Shown: positions 33,678-42,265, numbered from the stretch's first letter. The stretch: DNA of 43,631 bases from Plectonema cf. radiosum LEGE 06105 (GCF_015207665.1 NZ_JADEWL010000050.1:1-43631), one strand, 5' to 3'. Notes: a model not told the origin generated them from the sequence alone. Program-made: numbers and translations.

Positions 33678-35822
33678 ATGGCTCCTCTCGGCGTAGGTTC
33701 TAGCGATTCAACTTATACATTAAAATCAGGAGAAGCGAAACTTTGGCTATTATTAGTAGGTGTTAACGATTATCAAGATATAAGTTTACCTTCTTTACGT
33801 TATCCAGCCTTAGATTGTCAGGGATTGGAAGAATCACTTGTGAAAGCGACAGAAGGATTTCCCAATAAAGAAATAGTTGTACATCATGATTTTGCCAGAA
33901 AAGCGCCAGAAATAAAGAATATTCGCCAAAGTTTGTACAAAATTGTTTCCCAATCACAACCGAATGACTCGATTTTATTATATTTTTCCGGACATGGGAT
34001 GTTAGAGCCAAATACTCAAGAAGCTGTCCTATGTTTTTCCGATACTAATAAAAGTAACTTGTTGGCTACTGGTTTACCGATGCAGGAACTTGTAGAAATA
34101 TTAAGTAAAAGTCCTGCAAAGCAACAATTATTGTGTTTGGATACCTGTCATAGTGGTGATATGGCATTGTTAGGAGCAAGGGTTGGTAGTTCTAGGGATG
34201 GAGATATTGCACCCTTGTCCAATTCTACCCCGCAACTGATGAACGTCCTTAGACACCGTGCTTCTCAAAGTAAGGGATTTTGTGCTTTACTAAGTTGCGA
34301 TCGCGGTCAACAATCTTGGGAATTTCCGGAGTTAGGCCATGGAGTATTTACTTATTATTTAATGCGAGGATTATCGGGGGAAGCAGCCGATAACAGCGGA
34401 TTTATTGATGCTGACGGACTTTATAAATATGTTTATCGTCAAACGGTACAGTATATTGATAAGTTAAATCATCAAGTACGTTTAATTAATCAGCAAAAGC
34501 GAGAGCGTGGAGATAGTCAGCTTTATCCAGAGTATCCCATACAAACACCGAAAAGAATTGTTGAAGGTGTCGGAGAGTTAATTGTTGGATTTAAGCCGAA
34601 TCAGGTTGATTCTCATAAGTTACGACGTGCTTTAATCATTGATGGATTAGCAAATCGTGAAAATACTCATAATCTGAGTCAACTGCTCAAAAGTGCTGGT
34701 GATTTTGAGGTGGAATGTTTTTACCAACAACATCAAAATTGGTCGGAAATTCGTACAGAAATTCAAAAATTTACCCAAGTGAGTGGAGAATTAAATGCAC
34801 AATATAATCAAAAAGTAGGGGGAGTAAAGAGAATACCAACTTGTTTATTATATTTACGGGGATATGTTGAAGAAAAAGAAGATGGAGAAGCCTGTTTAGT
34901 TTTAGGTGATGGAGTACGTTTGAGTCGTTGTTTTTTGAGACAACTATTACGTCGTACTCAAAAAATTCAACAAATAGTTATTTTAGATTTAATAAGTTCA
35001 GAATCTTCAGGAATTAGTTCTGCACAAAATTGGATAGAAGATTTACAATGCGGTACCGAATATGGACAATGTTTGATAGTTACTCAAACACCCGTTCATC
35101 AATCAGCAATATTTTCCCAAATTATTTTAGAAAGTCTTGTGAATGCAAATCCTCAAGTAGGATTACCAGTTGCTAAATGGATTAGTCAATTACAAAAACT
35201 CTTACAAAGTAAAGGTGTAAATTTACATACTTGGCTTTCTGGTACCCAAGCAATCATTGATATTTTACCCGGTAATATCAATCAAGTATTTCACAATGTT
35301 CAACAAATTAAACCTCAAAATAATATAGCTAAATTACCTGATGTAAAAGTACCAATACAATCCCCAAATCAGTTAATTATAAATTTCGAAAAATATACAG
35401 AGTTAGAAGAGTTACTCAAAAAAACAATCGGAATAATTGCATCTAAAATATTGCAACAATCAATTAAAAAAGTCGGGGACTACCAACAATTAATTGAAAA
35501 ATTAACTGATTATATCCCCCTACAAGAAAAAATTCTATTTAAAAATCAAGCAACAGCTATTTTAGAAATACCAAGTATTTCAACTCAATCTCAATTAGCT
35601 AAATCTTCAACAACTTTATATCAAACTATTGATGCTGATTTTATCAGCAAATGTGAAAGTTACTTAACTTATTCCATTGGTCCAATTGCTAATTTTATCA
35701 TTCAAGAGACTTTACAATCTCATCCCTTAATTTCTATAACCGAATTCGTTGATAAATTATTACAAAATATTCCCGATTACGGAATTGCCATGGAATTTAA
35801 AAAACGTATATTGGAACGGTAA
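33678..35822 (+). CDS. Caspase-family protease with pseudo-caspase and adaptor-like repeats
   Basis: A 714-residue multidomain protein. Residues about 20-290 form a caspase p20-like (orthocaspase, peptidase C14) domain with catalytic His106 in YFSGHG and Cys157 in DTCHSG. Residues about 312-445 follow the same strand order (RRALIIDGLANRENTHNLSQ, LLYLRGY, VILDLISSES) but with Tyr396 and Ile439 at the catalytic places, so this looks like an inactive second caspase-like domain. Two C-terminal copies of a small helical domain follow: a diverged one at about 574-625 and a canonical one at 653-713, matching those of the kinase at 7143. Caspase-type proteins with such effector-associated domains are predicted effectors of bacterial conflict or suicide systems. 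No signal peptide or membrane segment is apparent. It is divergent from the sigma-like/DUF1822 pair. Confidence 0.93.
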   Translation: MAPLGVGSSDSTYTLKSGEAKLWLLLVGVNDYQDISLPSLRYPALDCQGLEESLVKATEGFPNKEIVVHHDFARKAPEIKNIRQSLYKIVSQSQPNDSILLYFSGHGMLEPNTQEAVLCFSDTNKSNLLATGLPMQELVEILSKSPAKQQLLCLDTCHSGDMALLGARVGSSRDGDIAPLSNSTPQLMNVLRHRASQSKGFCALLSCDRGQQSWEFPELGHGVFTYYLMRGLSGEAADNSGFIDADGLYKYVYRQTVQYIDKLNHQVRLINQQKRERGDSQLYPEYPIQTPKRIVEGVGELIVGFKPNQVDSHKLRRALIIDGLANRENTHNLSQLLKSAGDFEVECFYQQHQNWSEIRTEIQKFTQVSGELNAQYNQKVGGVKRIPTCLLYLRGYVEEKEDGEACLVLGDGVRLSRCFLRQLLRRTQKIQQIVILDLISSESSGISSAQNWIEDLQCGTEYGQCLIVTQTPVHQSAIFSQIILESLVNANPQVGLPVAKWISQLQKLLQSKGVNLHTWLSGTQAIIDILPGNINQVFHNVQQIKPQNNIAKLPDVKVPIQSPNQLIINFEKYTELEELLKKTIGIIASKILQQSIKKVGDYQQLIEKLTDYIPLQEKILFKNQATAILEIPSISTQSQLAKSSTTLYQTIDADFISKCESYLTYSIGPIANFIIQETLQSHPLISITEFVDKLLQNIPDYGIAMEFKKRILER

Positions 35823-35917
35823 TCAGTTATCAGTTATCAGTTATCAGTTATCAGTTATCAGTTATCAGTTATCAGTTATCAGTTATCAGTTATCAGTTAT
35901 CAGTTATCAGTTATCAG
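35823..35917. repeat. TCAGTTA array, about 13.5 perfect copies
   Basis: A 95-base uninterrupted run of one heptamer directly after the caspase stop codon, the purest and longest in the window. Length and perfection suggest frequent copy-number change by slippage. A long hairpin element follows 17 bases later. Confidence 0.97.
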
Positions 35918-35934
35918 GATTCTAATAATTACAG

Positions 35935-35995
35935 AAGTCGGGTTTTTATGACTATTTTCTGGTGTTACCCATAGAAAATCATAAAAACCCGACTT
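35935..35995. repeat. AAGTCGGGTTTTT hairpin element, copy 3
   Basis: AAGTCGGGTTTTTATGA pairs perfectly with TCATAAAAACCCGACTT (17 bp) and a further ATTTTCT/AGAAAAT segment extends the stem. This is the best copy of the family seen also at 6636 and 29661. It separates convergent caspase and DUF3365 genes and would be an effective bidirectional terminator. Confidence 0.85.
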
Positions 35996-36047
35996 ATTTT
36001 CATAGGGATTCAAGAATCAGGAATAAATTGAACTCATGTTAAATTTA

Positions 36048-36941
36048 TTAATTATTCTTTTTTCTATTCAACATATTCATGGCAATTTCTAGACTATATT
36101 TCATCCGGTTAAAAGCTTCAGCTAAATCTCCAATTTCATCCTTATTTTGTCTACCAAAATTAGCATCCATATTACCGACGCTAACTTGTTCAGCAACTGT
36201 CGCAATACGCTTTATTCGTCGTAATACAGTTCTTTGTAACAACAGATTAATGATGATAATTACCACCGTGAACACCATCGCCACAATTCCCGTTACCAGC
36301 ATAAATGAATCACGAGCATTTTCGAGAATTTCTTCGGCGGGTACATAAACAATTTGCACACCAAGAATATCATTGAGCGTCCATCCGAAACCATGTTCAC
36401 TTCCATAAGTTTTTAACTGGCTTTTCGGTGCGTTTTCAGGAATACTATGACATCGTAAACAACTTTCATTTTTAATTGCAAAAGGTTTAGCAGTATAATA
36501 TAGTTTTATTCCTGACATTGTACGAAAACCAGATAAAGATGTTTTATCGGGTTGTTGACGAAAACTATTAACAATTTCAGTTTCAAAATCATCCGCTTTA
36601 TCTCGTAAATTTGTAGGATTTAATGTTGCATCTTTATAGAAAAAATTCGCGTATTCTGGAGTATTACGAAAATATTCAAAAACTTCTCTCACCGAGTAAG
36701 ATGGTATCGATTCTGGAATAAAATTCTCTTGAATTTCTACTTGTGGTGATAATAAAGGTCCTACTCGTTCATTTGTATAGCTTCTCACTGAGTTATTCAT
36801 TGTCATTAATGCACTGGCTTTAGAATTTATCTCATTTTGCGCTTTTTGTTGTAATACATTTGATAGCGCAATACCGCTAATTAAAATTCCGAGCAGAAAA
36901 AGAATTATCAGAATTGAATTTACTTTATTTTCTATTTTCAT
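36048..36941 (-). CDS. DUF3365 (Tll0287-like) haem-sensor domain with HAMP
   Basis: A 297-residue membrane protein. Helix 1 lies at about 8-28, then a periplasmic Tll0287-like/DUF3365 domain (about 35-205) with the haem-attachment motif CLRCH (Cys161, Cys164, His165), helix 2 at about 213-236 and a HAMP domain (about 237-290; LRRIKRIATVAEQVSVGNMD, DEIGDLAEAFNRM). It ends shortly after HAMP with no kinase, cyclase or methyl-acceptor domain. It may sense redox state or a gas via a c-type haem and pass the signal by direct interaction. The neighbour on the same strand, 53 bases upstream, is an MFS-FHA fusion. Confidence 0.9.
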   Translation of the reverse strand: MKIENKVNSILIILFLLGILISGIALSNVLQQKAQNEINSKASALMTMNNSVRSYTNERVGPLLSPQVEIQENFIPESIPSYSVREVFEYFRNTPEYANFFYKDATLNPTNLRDKADDFETEIVNSFRQQPDKTSLSGFRTMSGIKLYYTAKPFAIKNESCLRCHSIPENAPKSQLKTYGSEHGFGWTLNDILGVQIVYVPAEEILENARDSFMLVTGIVAMVFTVVIIIINLLLQRTVLRRIKRIATVAEQVSVGNMDANFGRQNKDEIGDLAEAFNRMKYSLEIAMNMLNRKKNN

Positions 36942-36994
36942 GGTTTTATTTAAGCAGGTGGGTGGAAAAAATTATCCGTAAATGTTTAATTAAT

Positions 36995-38617
36995 TTAATT
37001 CAATTGAAATACAAACGCTACCATATCACGTTTACCCAAACCAAGTTTAACTCCCGGTCCTAATTTGTACCAAATACCTGGTAAAAGTGGATATTTATTA
37101 ATATAAGTGCCGTTGGAACTTCCCATATCTTGGATATAATAATCTTGTCCATCAAATTTAATTTGAGCGTGATTCCGCGAAACAACTTCTGAATAAGGTA
37201 AGTTAGAAATATCTATATCAGATGTACCATTTTTATGCTGTTTACCGATATAAATTAATGAAGGAATTTCTGGTAAATCAATAATTTTATTCGTGAGAGT
37301 GTGAACTAACTGAGCAACCGGAGCTTGTAAATCTGTAGGAGAGGCAATGGAAGGAATAGCTGTTAATTCTTCATCTATTTCTATTTCTGGTAGTAACTGT
37401 GGTACTGATTTAGTTTGTTTGGGAGTTATGAGAATATTAAATATTACAAATGCAATTAAAGCGTATCCAGCGGAACTAAAGAAAACTGCTTTAATACCCC
37501 CAATCGCGATCGCAATTGCTCCTAATATCGGACCTAATGCTTGTCCCAATGACTGAACACTAGCATTTACAGCCATAAAGCCAGCGCGGGTATCTTGTGC
37601 AGAAAGCCCCGCTAATAATGCTTGAGATGATGGTAAGGCAAATGCTAAGGCTACACCAAATAAAGCGCTAGGAATCAATAGCAGCCAAGGATTATTAATT
37701 ACCGGAATGATTAATAATGCTACAGCACTGATAATAAAAGAAACTTTAATTAAGGTAATTTCCGAAAATCTTTGAATTAACCATCCCAATTGAGAAGCAC
37801 TAATCGCAACCGCTAAGGACATTACACATAAAATAATCCCATTCATCAATCCAGAAGCACCAAGGGAAATCCCCGCAAAAATGGGGACGTAGGTAATGAA
37901 AGCTCCAAATTGAATCATAAATATGGAACCCACTGCAAATAATAATCCGATTACGGAACGGTTATTAATACTTTTATAGGTAGTCTTTAAATAAGTTTTT
38001 AAACTTGGTTTTTCAACTCCGGGAGGTTTTGAGGGTAGCTTTAATACCATAATTACCAACATTACCAAGGGGAAAGCCAAAACTGCAAGTAAAAATGGAT
38101 ATGTCCAGTTAATACTTCCTAATGCTCCCCCTAATAACGGATATATTGCCGAAGATATACCAATTACCGCTGCATTGATTGACATTGCTGCACCCAGTTT
38201 TCTACCGTTGTAGAGCATTGCAATCATCGTTAAAGCTAAAGCATCCAACGGAGCCGCACCTAACCCCTGTAAAAATCGTAATCCCAAAACAGAAGTGAAA
38301 GTCCCCGCAAAAGAAATAGATGCTCCGGCGATCGCAAATAATATTAAGGCAGGAATCAAAACTTTCCTAATCCCGATTCGATCGGCTAATACTCCTAAAA
38401 TCGGAGTTGCGATACCAATGGGTAATACAAAAAGTGTCATTACCAGTTCAATTTCCCTGGGAGAAACATTAAATACAGAGGTTAGACTCGGTAATATTGG
38501 GGCAACTGTTTGTCCTCCCATAATCGATATCAGCGTTACACCAATAATGATGTAAAGATTTTTGTCTTGAGTAATTTCGGTATTTTTCTGCTCTGCTGGT
38601 ATTGAAAGGTTATTCAT
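36995..38617 (-). CDS. MFS transporter fused to a C-terminal FHA domain
   Basis: A 540-residue protein. Residues about 20-400 are a 12-helix major facilitator of the drug-efflux type (LADRIGIRKVLIPALILFAI holds the loop motif between helices 2 and 3, and FLQGLGAAPLDALALTMIAM follows). After a linker, residues about 450-537 form a forkhead-associated domain: SRNHAQIKFDG, the IQDMGSSNGTYINKYPL segment and LGLGKRD. FHA domains bind phosphothreonine, so transport may be controlled by a Ser/Thr kinase such as the one at 7143, by inference. Full-length fusions of this sort are uncommon in my recollection. Substrate unknown. The start ATG has no strong ribosome site. Confidence 0.92.
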   Translation of the reverse strand: MNNLSIPAEQKNTEITQDKNLYIIIGVTLISIMGGQTVAPILPSLTSVFNVSPREIELVMTLFVLPIGIATPILGVLADRIGIRKVLIPALILFAIAGASISFAGTFTSVLGLRFLQGLGAAPLDALALTMIAMLYNGRKLGAAMSINAAVIGISSAIYPLLGGALGSINWTYPFLLAVLAFPLVMLVIMVLKLPSKPPGVEKPSLKTYLKTTYKSINNRSVIGLLFAVGSIFMIQFGAFITYVPIFAGISLGASGLMNGIILCVMSLAVAISASQLGWLIQRFSEITLIKVSFIISAVALLIIPVINNPWLLLIPSALFGVALAFALPSSQALLAGLSAQDTRAGFMAVNASVQSLGQALGPILGAIAIAIGGIKAVFFSSAGYALIAFVIFNILITPKQTKSVPQLLPEIEIDEELTAIPSIASPTDLQAPVAQLVHTLTNKIIDLPEIPSLIYIGKQHKNGTSDIDISNLPYSEVVSRNHAQIKFDGQDYYIQDMGSSNGTYINKYPLLPGIWYKLGPGVKLGLGKRDMVAFVFQLN

Positions 38618-39087
38618 GGTAATTTTGCTACTACTAATCGATTACGTCATTAGATAGCTAGGGGTAGCAATTTGCAATTTATGCAATTTTCATCGGTTTA
38701 AAAGTTGGGTTTTGAATATTTACTGACGGACACGCGGAGCTAACTCTGCGCTCTGTGCGTCTGTGTCTTGAAAAGTTGTTCATGGGGGAAACCACGGCGC
38801 TCAATGTGCGGACACAGGTTCCGCACCCGCGCCTCCCCAAGACCACACTTTCCGCTGCGGTTTTTTAATTCTCCCTGGGGGAGACGCTGCGCGAACAGTA
38901 ATCTTCTGCCGGGAAGGGAGTAAGTCCTAATATTGATTTGTTTCTGTAATCTCTTGACAAACAAGAGTTTTTTTGTGTGCGTGTATTTGCTGAATAATGT
39001 GGTATTGTTAAGCTTAACTTTTTTGCTCAATCATCCCGATTTTCAACATATCAGCTTGATTTTTTTTTACATAATCTGAGTATTTCC
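38618..39087. other. Gene-free gap with CGCAGAG-type and palindromic repeats
   Basis: The 470-base gap holds ACACGCGGAGCTAACTCTGC-like repeats (38733-38770), a palindrome-rich stretch with TTCTCCCTGGGGGAGA (about 38869-38884) and AT-rich sequence towards the next gene. The frames seen here translate repeats and are not supported as genes. A promoter for the gene at 39088 is probable in its last 80 bases. Confidence 0.6.
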
Positions 39088-39909
39088 ATGAACACAACTT
39101 TCACAACATCAAAACCTTTCAATCCGCAAAAAATACAACCGAGAAAAGTTGATTTTCAATTCTCTACCGAGATTCCTAAGTTGTGGCACAATAACAGCCC
39201 AATTATGACTCATTTTTTCAACGGGATTAACTTGTTTCTCCCAACTTTTGAATTATTTATGGTTAGAGTCATGAAGAGTCAATTGAGTAATATCAAAGAC
39301 TCTCAATTAAAAACACAAATTTGTGGTTTTATCTCTCAAGAAGCCAACCACAGTCAAGCACATCATCAATATAATCAAATATTACGAGAACAAGGTTATA
39401 AATTTGAAACATGGTTAAAAATTAGTGATTTTATTCTGCTCGAAATCTTGGAAAAAAGATTAGGTCAGGTGGTTTCTTTAGCAACAATTGCAGGTTTTGA
39501 GCATCTTACAACCTTACTTGCAGAAATTATCCTCAAAGCAAATATGCTCGAACCTGCCCACTCTAGAATGCGGCAATTATGGCAATGGCACGCCGCTGAA
39601 GAAATTGAACACAGTTCTGTTGCATTTATTTTTTTACAACAAGTAAATAACAGCTATTTGTTACGTTTCATTGGAGGATTATTAGGAGCAGCAATTGTTG
39701 TCGGTTTTATTGCTGTGGGAATGTTGTCATTAGTGGTACAAGAACGGAATTTTATTTCTTGGAAAACATTGATGGATTTGAAAAAATTATTGTTTACTAA
39801 ATACAAGCTTGTTCCATACGGATTGAAAACTTTTTTCCAGTACTTTAAATTGAAGTTTTATCCCTGTAATCAAGATGTGTATACCTTAGCTGAAAAAGTA
39901 TTTAATTAA
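39088..39909 (+). CDS. PF10118-type metal-dependent hydrolase, ferritin-like
   Basis: A 273-residue protein of the predicted metal-dependent hydrolase family PF10118. Helical repeats carry histidine/glutamate ligands: QEANHSQAHHQYNQILREQG and WQWHAAEEIEHSSVAFIFLQ, as expected for a diiron-type site. One strongly hydrophobic segment follows (about 202-225, GGLLGAAIVVGFIAVGML), so it may associate with the membrane. Substrate unknown. The gene stands alone between repeat-rich gaps. Confidence 0.82.
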   Translation: MNTTFTTSKPFNPQKIQPRKVDFQFSTEIPKLWHNNSPIMTHFFNGINLFLPTFELFMVRVMKSQLSNIKDSQLKTQICGFISQEANHSQAHHQYNQILREQGYKFETWLKISDFILLEILEKRLGQVVSLATIAGFEHLTTLLAEIILKANMLEPAHSRMRQLWQWHAAEEIEHSSVAFIFLQQVNNSYLLRFIGGLLGAAIVVGFIAVGMLSLVVQERNFISWKTLMDLKKLLFTKYKLVPYGLKTFFQYFKLKFYPCNQDVYTLAEKVFN

Positions 39910-40247
39910 GAAATTGCTAATTAGCTATATTTAGCCATGTCCTTACGGACACCCTTAACCGCACGCCCCCAGCGTGAACGCTAATCTTAGAGCGGGATAG
40001 GAGTAATTAAGTGCATATTCATACAGAAACGGTAACAGTATATTTTCTTCTCCCTACTCCCTAATCCCTAGCCCCTAAGAGTTATTCAAGCAACTGAGCG
40101 CGTAGAAAAATACCTACCACCAATAGAACCGATAGTTTCAGCACAAGGGAGTTTTAATCCCTATTGACCAACAATGAATAGCACGTATAATTATACGTAG
40201 TGAATTATTGAATTTATTAAATTGACTTGGCTGAAAACGCATCATCT
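39910..40247. other. Gap with heptads, a gene remnant and a toxin-antitoxin operator
   Basis: The 338-base gap contains the GTCCTTACGGAC palindrome near 39950, CCCTACTCCCTAATCCCTAG-type heptads (about 40049-40078), an orphan 28-codon frame at 40081-40167 ending ...PIEPIVSAQGSFNPY then TGA that looks like a gene 3' end of unknown family, and the operator palindrome at 40183. Confidence 0.6.
40183..40198. promoter_or_regulatory. Perfect 16-bp palindrome, likely antitoxin operator
   Basis: ACGTATAATTATACGT is its own reverse complement, placed 49 bases before the antitoxin ATG. Phd/YefM antitoxins autoregulate through palindromes of this kind, and its TATAAT-like core could overlap a -10 element. 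Confidence 0.7.
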
Positions 40248-40742
40248 ATGGTTCTAGGCAATTTTAGCAATATTTACTCAGATGAGCTAATTACTGCCAC
40301 TGAGTTAAATCGTCAGCCTGGGCGAGTTCTAGATAAAGCTTTGGAACGTCCAGTGACAATTACTCGTAATGATCAGTCTTTTGCGTTGCTGCGACGAGAG
40401 GAAGTAACTTCTGTGATCAAAGCAGCTACTCAAAGTAAAGCTGTTTTTGAAGCATTAACTGTGGCTTTTTCTCTATTACTAGGGAAAGAAATCGGCTTTG
40501 AATATCCTTATGGATGGTTGAGGGTGTTTGATTCCGATGAGTTACAAGAGTTTATCAAACAGCTAAGTGAAGCTTTTCGGTTGATAGATTCTTCAACCAC
40601 AGCATGGGAGATAATTGACGGGATTATCCATGAATGGCATGAAAGTGCCATTGCAATTTCCAGCGCCGAGCTGGCAGCAGCTTTTAATGCCGAAACTGAT
40701 GAAGTCCCATTAACCAAACCATCTACTCAGAATGCTCTGTGA
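40248..40742 (+). CDS. Phd/YefM-like antitoxin with a C-terminal extension
   Basis: A 164-residue protein. The first half (ITATELNRQPGRVLDKALER, PVTITRNDQSFALLRREEV) is a Phd/YefM-type DNA-binding antitoxin fold. The second half (about 60-155) is an extra helical region of unknown role, making it about twice the usual length. I use ATG 40248; the frame is open to a TTG 21 bases earlier. The next gene begins six bases after its stop, the normal antitoxin-toxin arrangement, but that gene appears truncated. Confidence 0.8.
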   Translation: MVLGNFSNIYSDELITATELNRQPGRVLDKALERPVTITRNDQSFALLRREEVTSVIKAATQSKAVFEALTVAFSLLLGKEIGFEYPYGWLRVFDSDELQEFIKQLSEAFRLIDSSTTAWEIIDGIIHEWHESAIAISSAELAAAFNAETDEVPLTKPSTQNAL

Positions 40743-40748
40743 GATACT

Positions 40749-40991
40749 ATGTCAGACAACCAAGAAGAAAATCCCATAGTCGAGAATTTAGAGCCGCCAT
40801 TCGTTAAACTGACGGCTTCTGCATTATTTGAGATAGAAAGCACTTGGTTGGTGGTAGCCAAAAATCGTCGGGTGAATCGGGATTGGGAGGCTTTAATGCA
40901 GCGTTATCCAGAAAACACACATCGTTGTTATCAGGATTTATGTACTGCACCAACTACTAGACAACCTGGGCGTGTTTTCCCCTGCACCTAA
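40749..40991 (+). pseudogene. Truncated toxin partner of the Phd-like antitoxin
   Basis: An 80-codon frame beginning MSDNQEENPIVENLEPPFVK. Its middle (TASALFEIESTWLVVAKNRR, MQRYPENTHRCYQDLCTAPT) and the end TRQPGRVFPCT look like the start of a longer RelE-like toxin, in which an RVFPL-type strand would be followed by the catalytic sheet. Instead a stop follows and the P450 gene lies only 35 bases away on the other strand, so the catalytic half is missing. I classify it as broken, while noting that an intact short form of unknown type is possible. Confidence 0.6.
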
Positions 40992-41025
40992 ACCATAATT
41001 CCTACCCATCAAAAAAATTGACTTT

Positions 41026-42258
41026 TCAAAAACCCTCTAAATCAAGACTTACATAACCACGGTCTAATAATGTGGGAATATGGTTTAATTGTTGGTTGGG
41101 AGTGATTCGTAAAGTAGGTAGCCTTTGAGATAGTACTTCTAAGGCAATCCGTGCTTCTCGACGAGCTAAGTTGAAACCCGTACAATGATGTTTTCCATGA
41201 CTAAATGCTAAATGGTTGACAGGAGTGTCTTTGAAACGTTCGACATCAAAGCGATCGCCATTTTCATATTGACTTGAATCCCGATTTGCAGAGCCGTAAA
41301 GCAACAATACGCGACTATCTTGGGGTATTGTGACTCCTGATAGAGTAACTTCTTTAGTGGTAACACGAACCATCGATTGGGCTGGTGTATCGTATCTGAG
41401 GACTTCTTCAAGAGCTATGGGAATCAAGGCTGGATTTTCATGTAAACTCTGCCAAATATGAGAATTTTCGACTAACAGTTTGATTGCTGTTCCGATTAGA
41501 CTTGCAGTTGTTTTATGTCCAGCTATCACTATTTCACATAGAAGTAAAACTTGTTCGGGTAAAGTCAGGTCACTGCTTTGTAATTCGCTGATTAAGTCAT
41601 TCCCTGGTGTCGAGCGTCGTTGTTCGATTAAACTAGCAAGATAATGTTGTAAAGCAACATAACTTTTAGCGCATTCAATTTGACGCTCCGGTGGTAAGGG
41701 TGATGAAAATAAAGCAGAGGTACTATTACCTGAGTGTTTTACCTGTTCCATTTTCTCTAAAGGTACACCGTACATCGTTAGAATCACTTCCAGAGGTAAT
41801 GGATGAGCAAATTGGGATATGATTTCTACGTTGCCATTATCAATAAAACTATCTACCAATTTATTCGCGATCGCCCGAATGGAATTTTCTACTGTTACCA
41901 GTCGTTCTGGTGCAAAAACTTTCACAAAAGGAGTGCGTAAGCGTTTATGTTGTTCACCATCACTATTAATCAAGGAAACAAAGGGAAAGCCTTGACGCAA
42001 CACTTCAACCACTTCTGGAGTTAAATCCCCCACAGCTTGAAGACTTTTTGCTGAAGAAAATTCTGTAGGATTTTTGAGTATATTTAAAACATCTTCGTAT
42101 CGTGTAATTACATAAGCATTTAATAATGGGCTATAAAATATCGGTTCTTCATTTCTTGCACGTTGAAAAAATGGATAAGGATTATCCAATTGTTCTTTAG
42201 AAAAAGGTTGATATTCTTTCCCAGCATGAAAAGGACAAGTCGTATTTTGTTTATTCAT
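41026..42258 (-). CDS. Cytochrome P450, copy 1
   Basis: A 410-residue soluble bacterial-type P450. The I-helix reads AGHKTT (246-251), the ExxR motif is EEVLR (284-288) and the haem loop is FSHGKHHCTG with ligand Cys359. The I-helix Glu/Asp that normally precedes the conserved Thr is replaced by Lys. It is co-oriented with and closely similar to the P450 at 42320, with 61 bases of heptads between. Such tandem P450s usually act in secondary metabolism; substrate and redox partner are not visible here. Confidence 0.95.
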   Translation of the reverse strand: MNKQNTTCPFHAGKEYQPFSKEQLDNPYPFFQRARNEEPIFYSPLLNAYVITRYEDVLNILKNPTEFSSAKSLQAVGDLTPEVVEVLRQGFPFVSLINSDGEQHKRLRTPFVKVFAPERLVTVENSIRAIANKLVDSFIDNGNVEIISQFAHPLPLEVILTMYGVPLEKMEQVKHSGNSTSALFSSPLPPERQIECAKSYVALQHYLASLIEQRRSTPGNDLISELQSSDLTLPEQVLLLCEIVIAGHKTTASLIGTAIKLLVENSHIWQSLHENPALIPIALEEVLRYDTPAQSMVRVTTKEVTLSGVTIPQDSRVLLLYGSANRDSSQYENGDRFDVERFKDTPVNHLAFSHGKHHCTGFNLARREARIALEVLSQRLPTLRITPNQQLNHIPTLLDRGYVSLDLEGF

Positions 42259-42265
42259 TATTTTA

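Noticed and set aside
35823-35917. TCAGTTA run and other heptad arrays as a CRISPR-like locus
   Set aside because: Units are 7 nt with no spacers, and no cas genes are near; they are short tandem repeats.
38740-39030. 96-codon minus-strand frame
   Set aside because: Largely a translation of CGCAGAG-type and palindromic repeats; no ribosome site.
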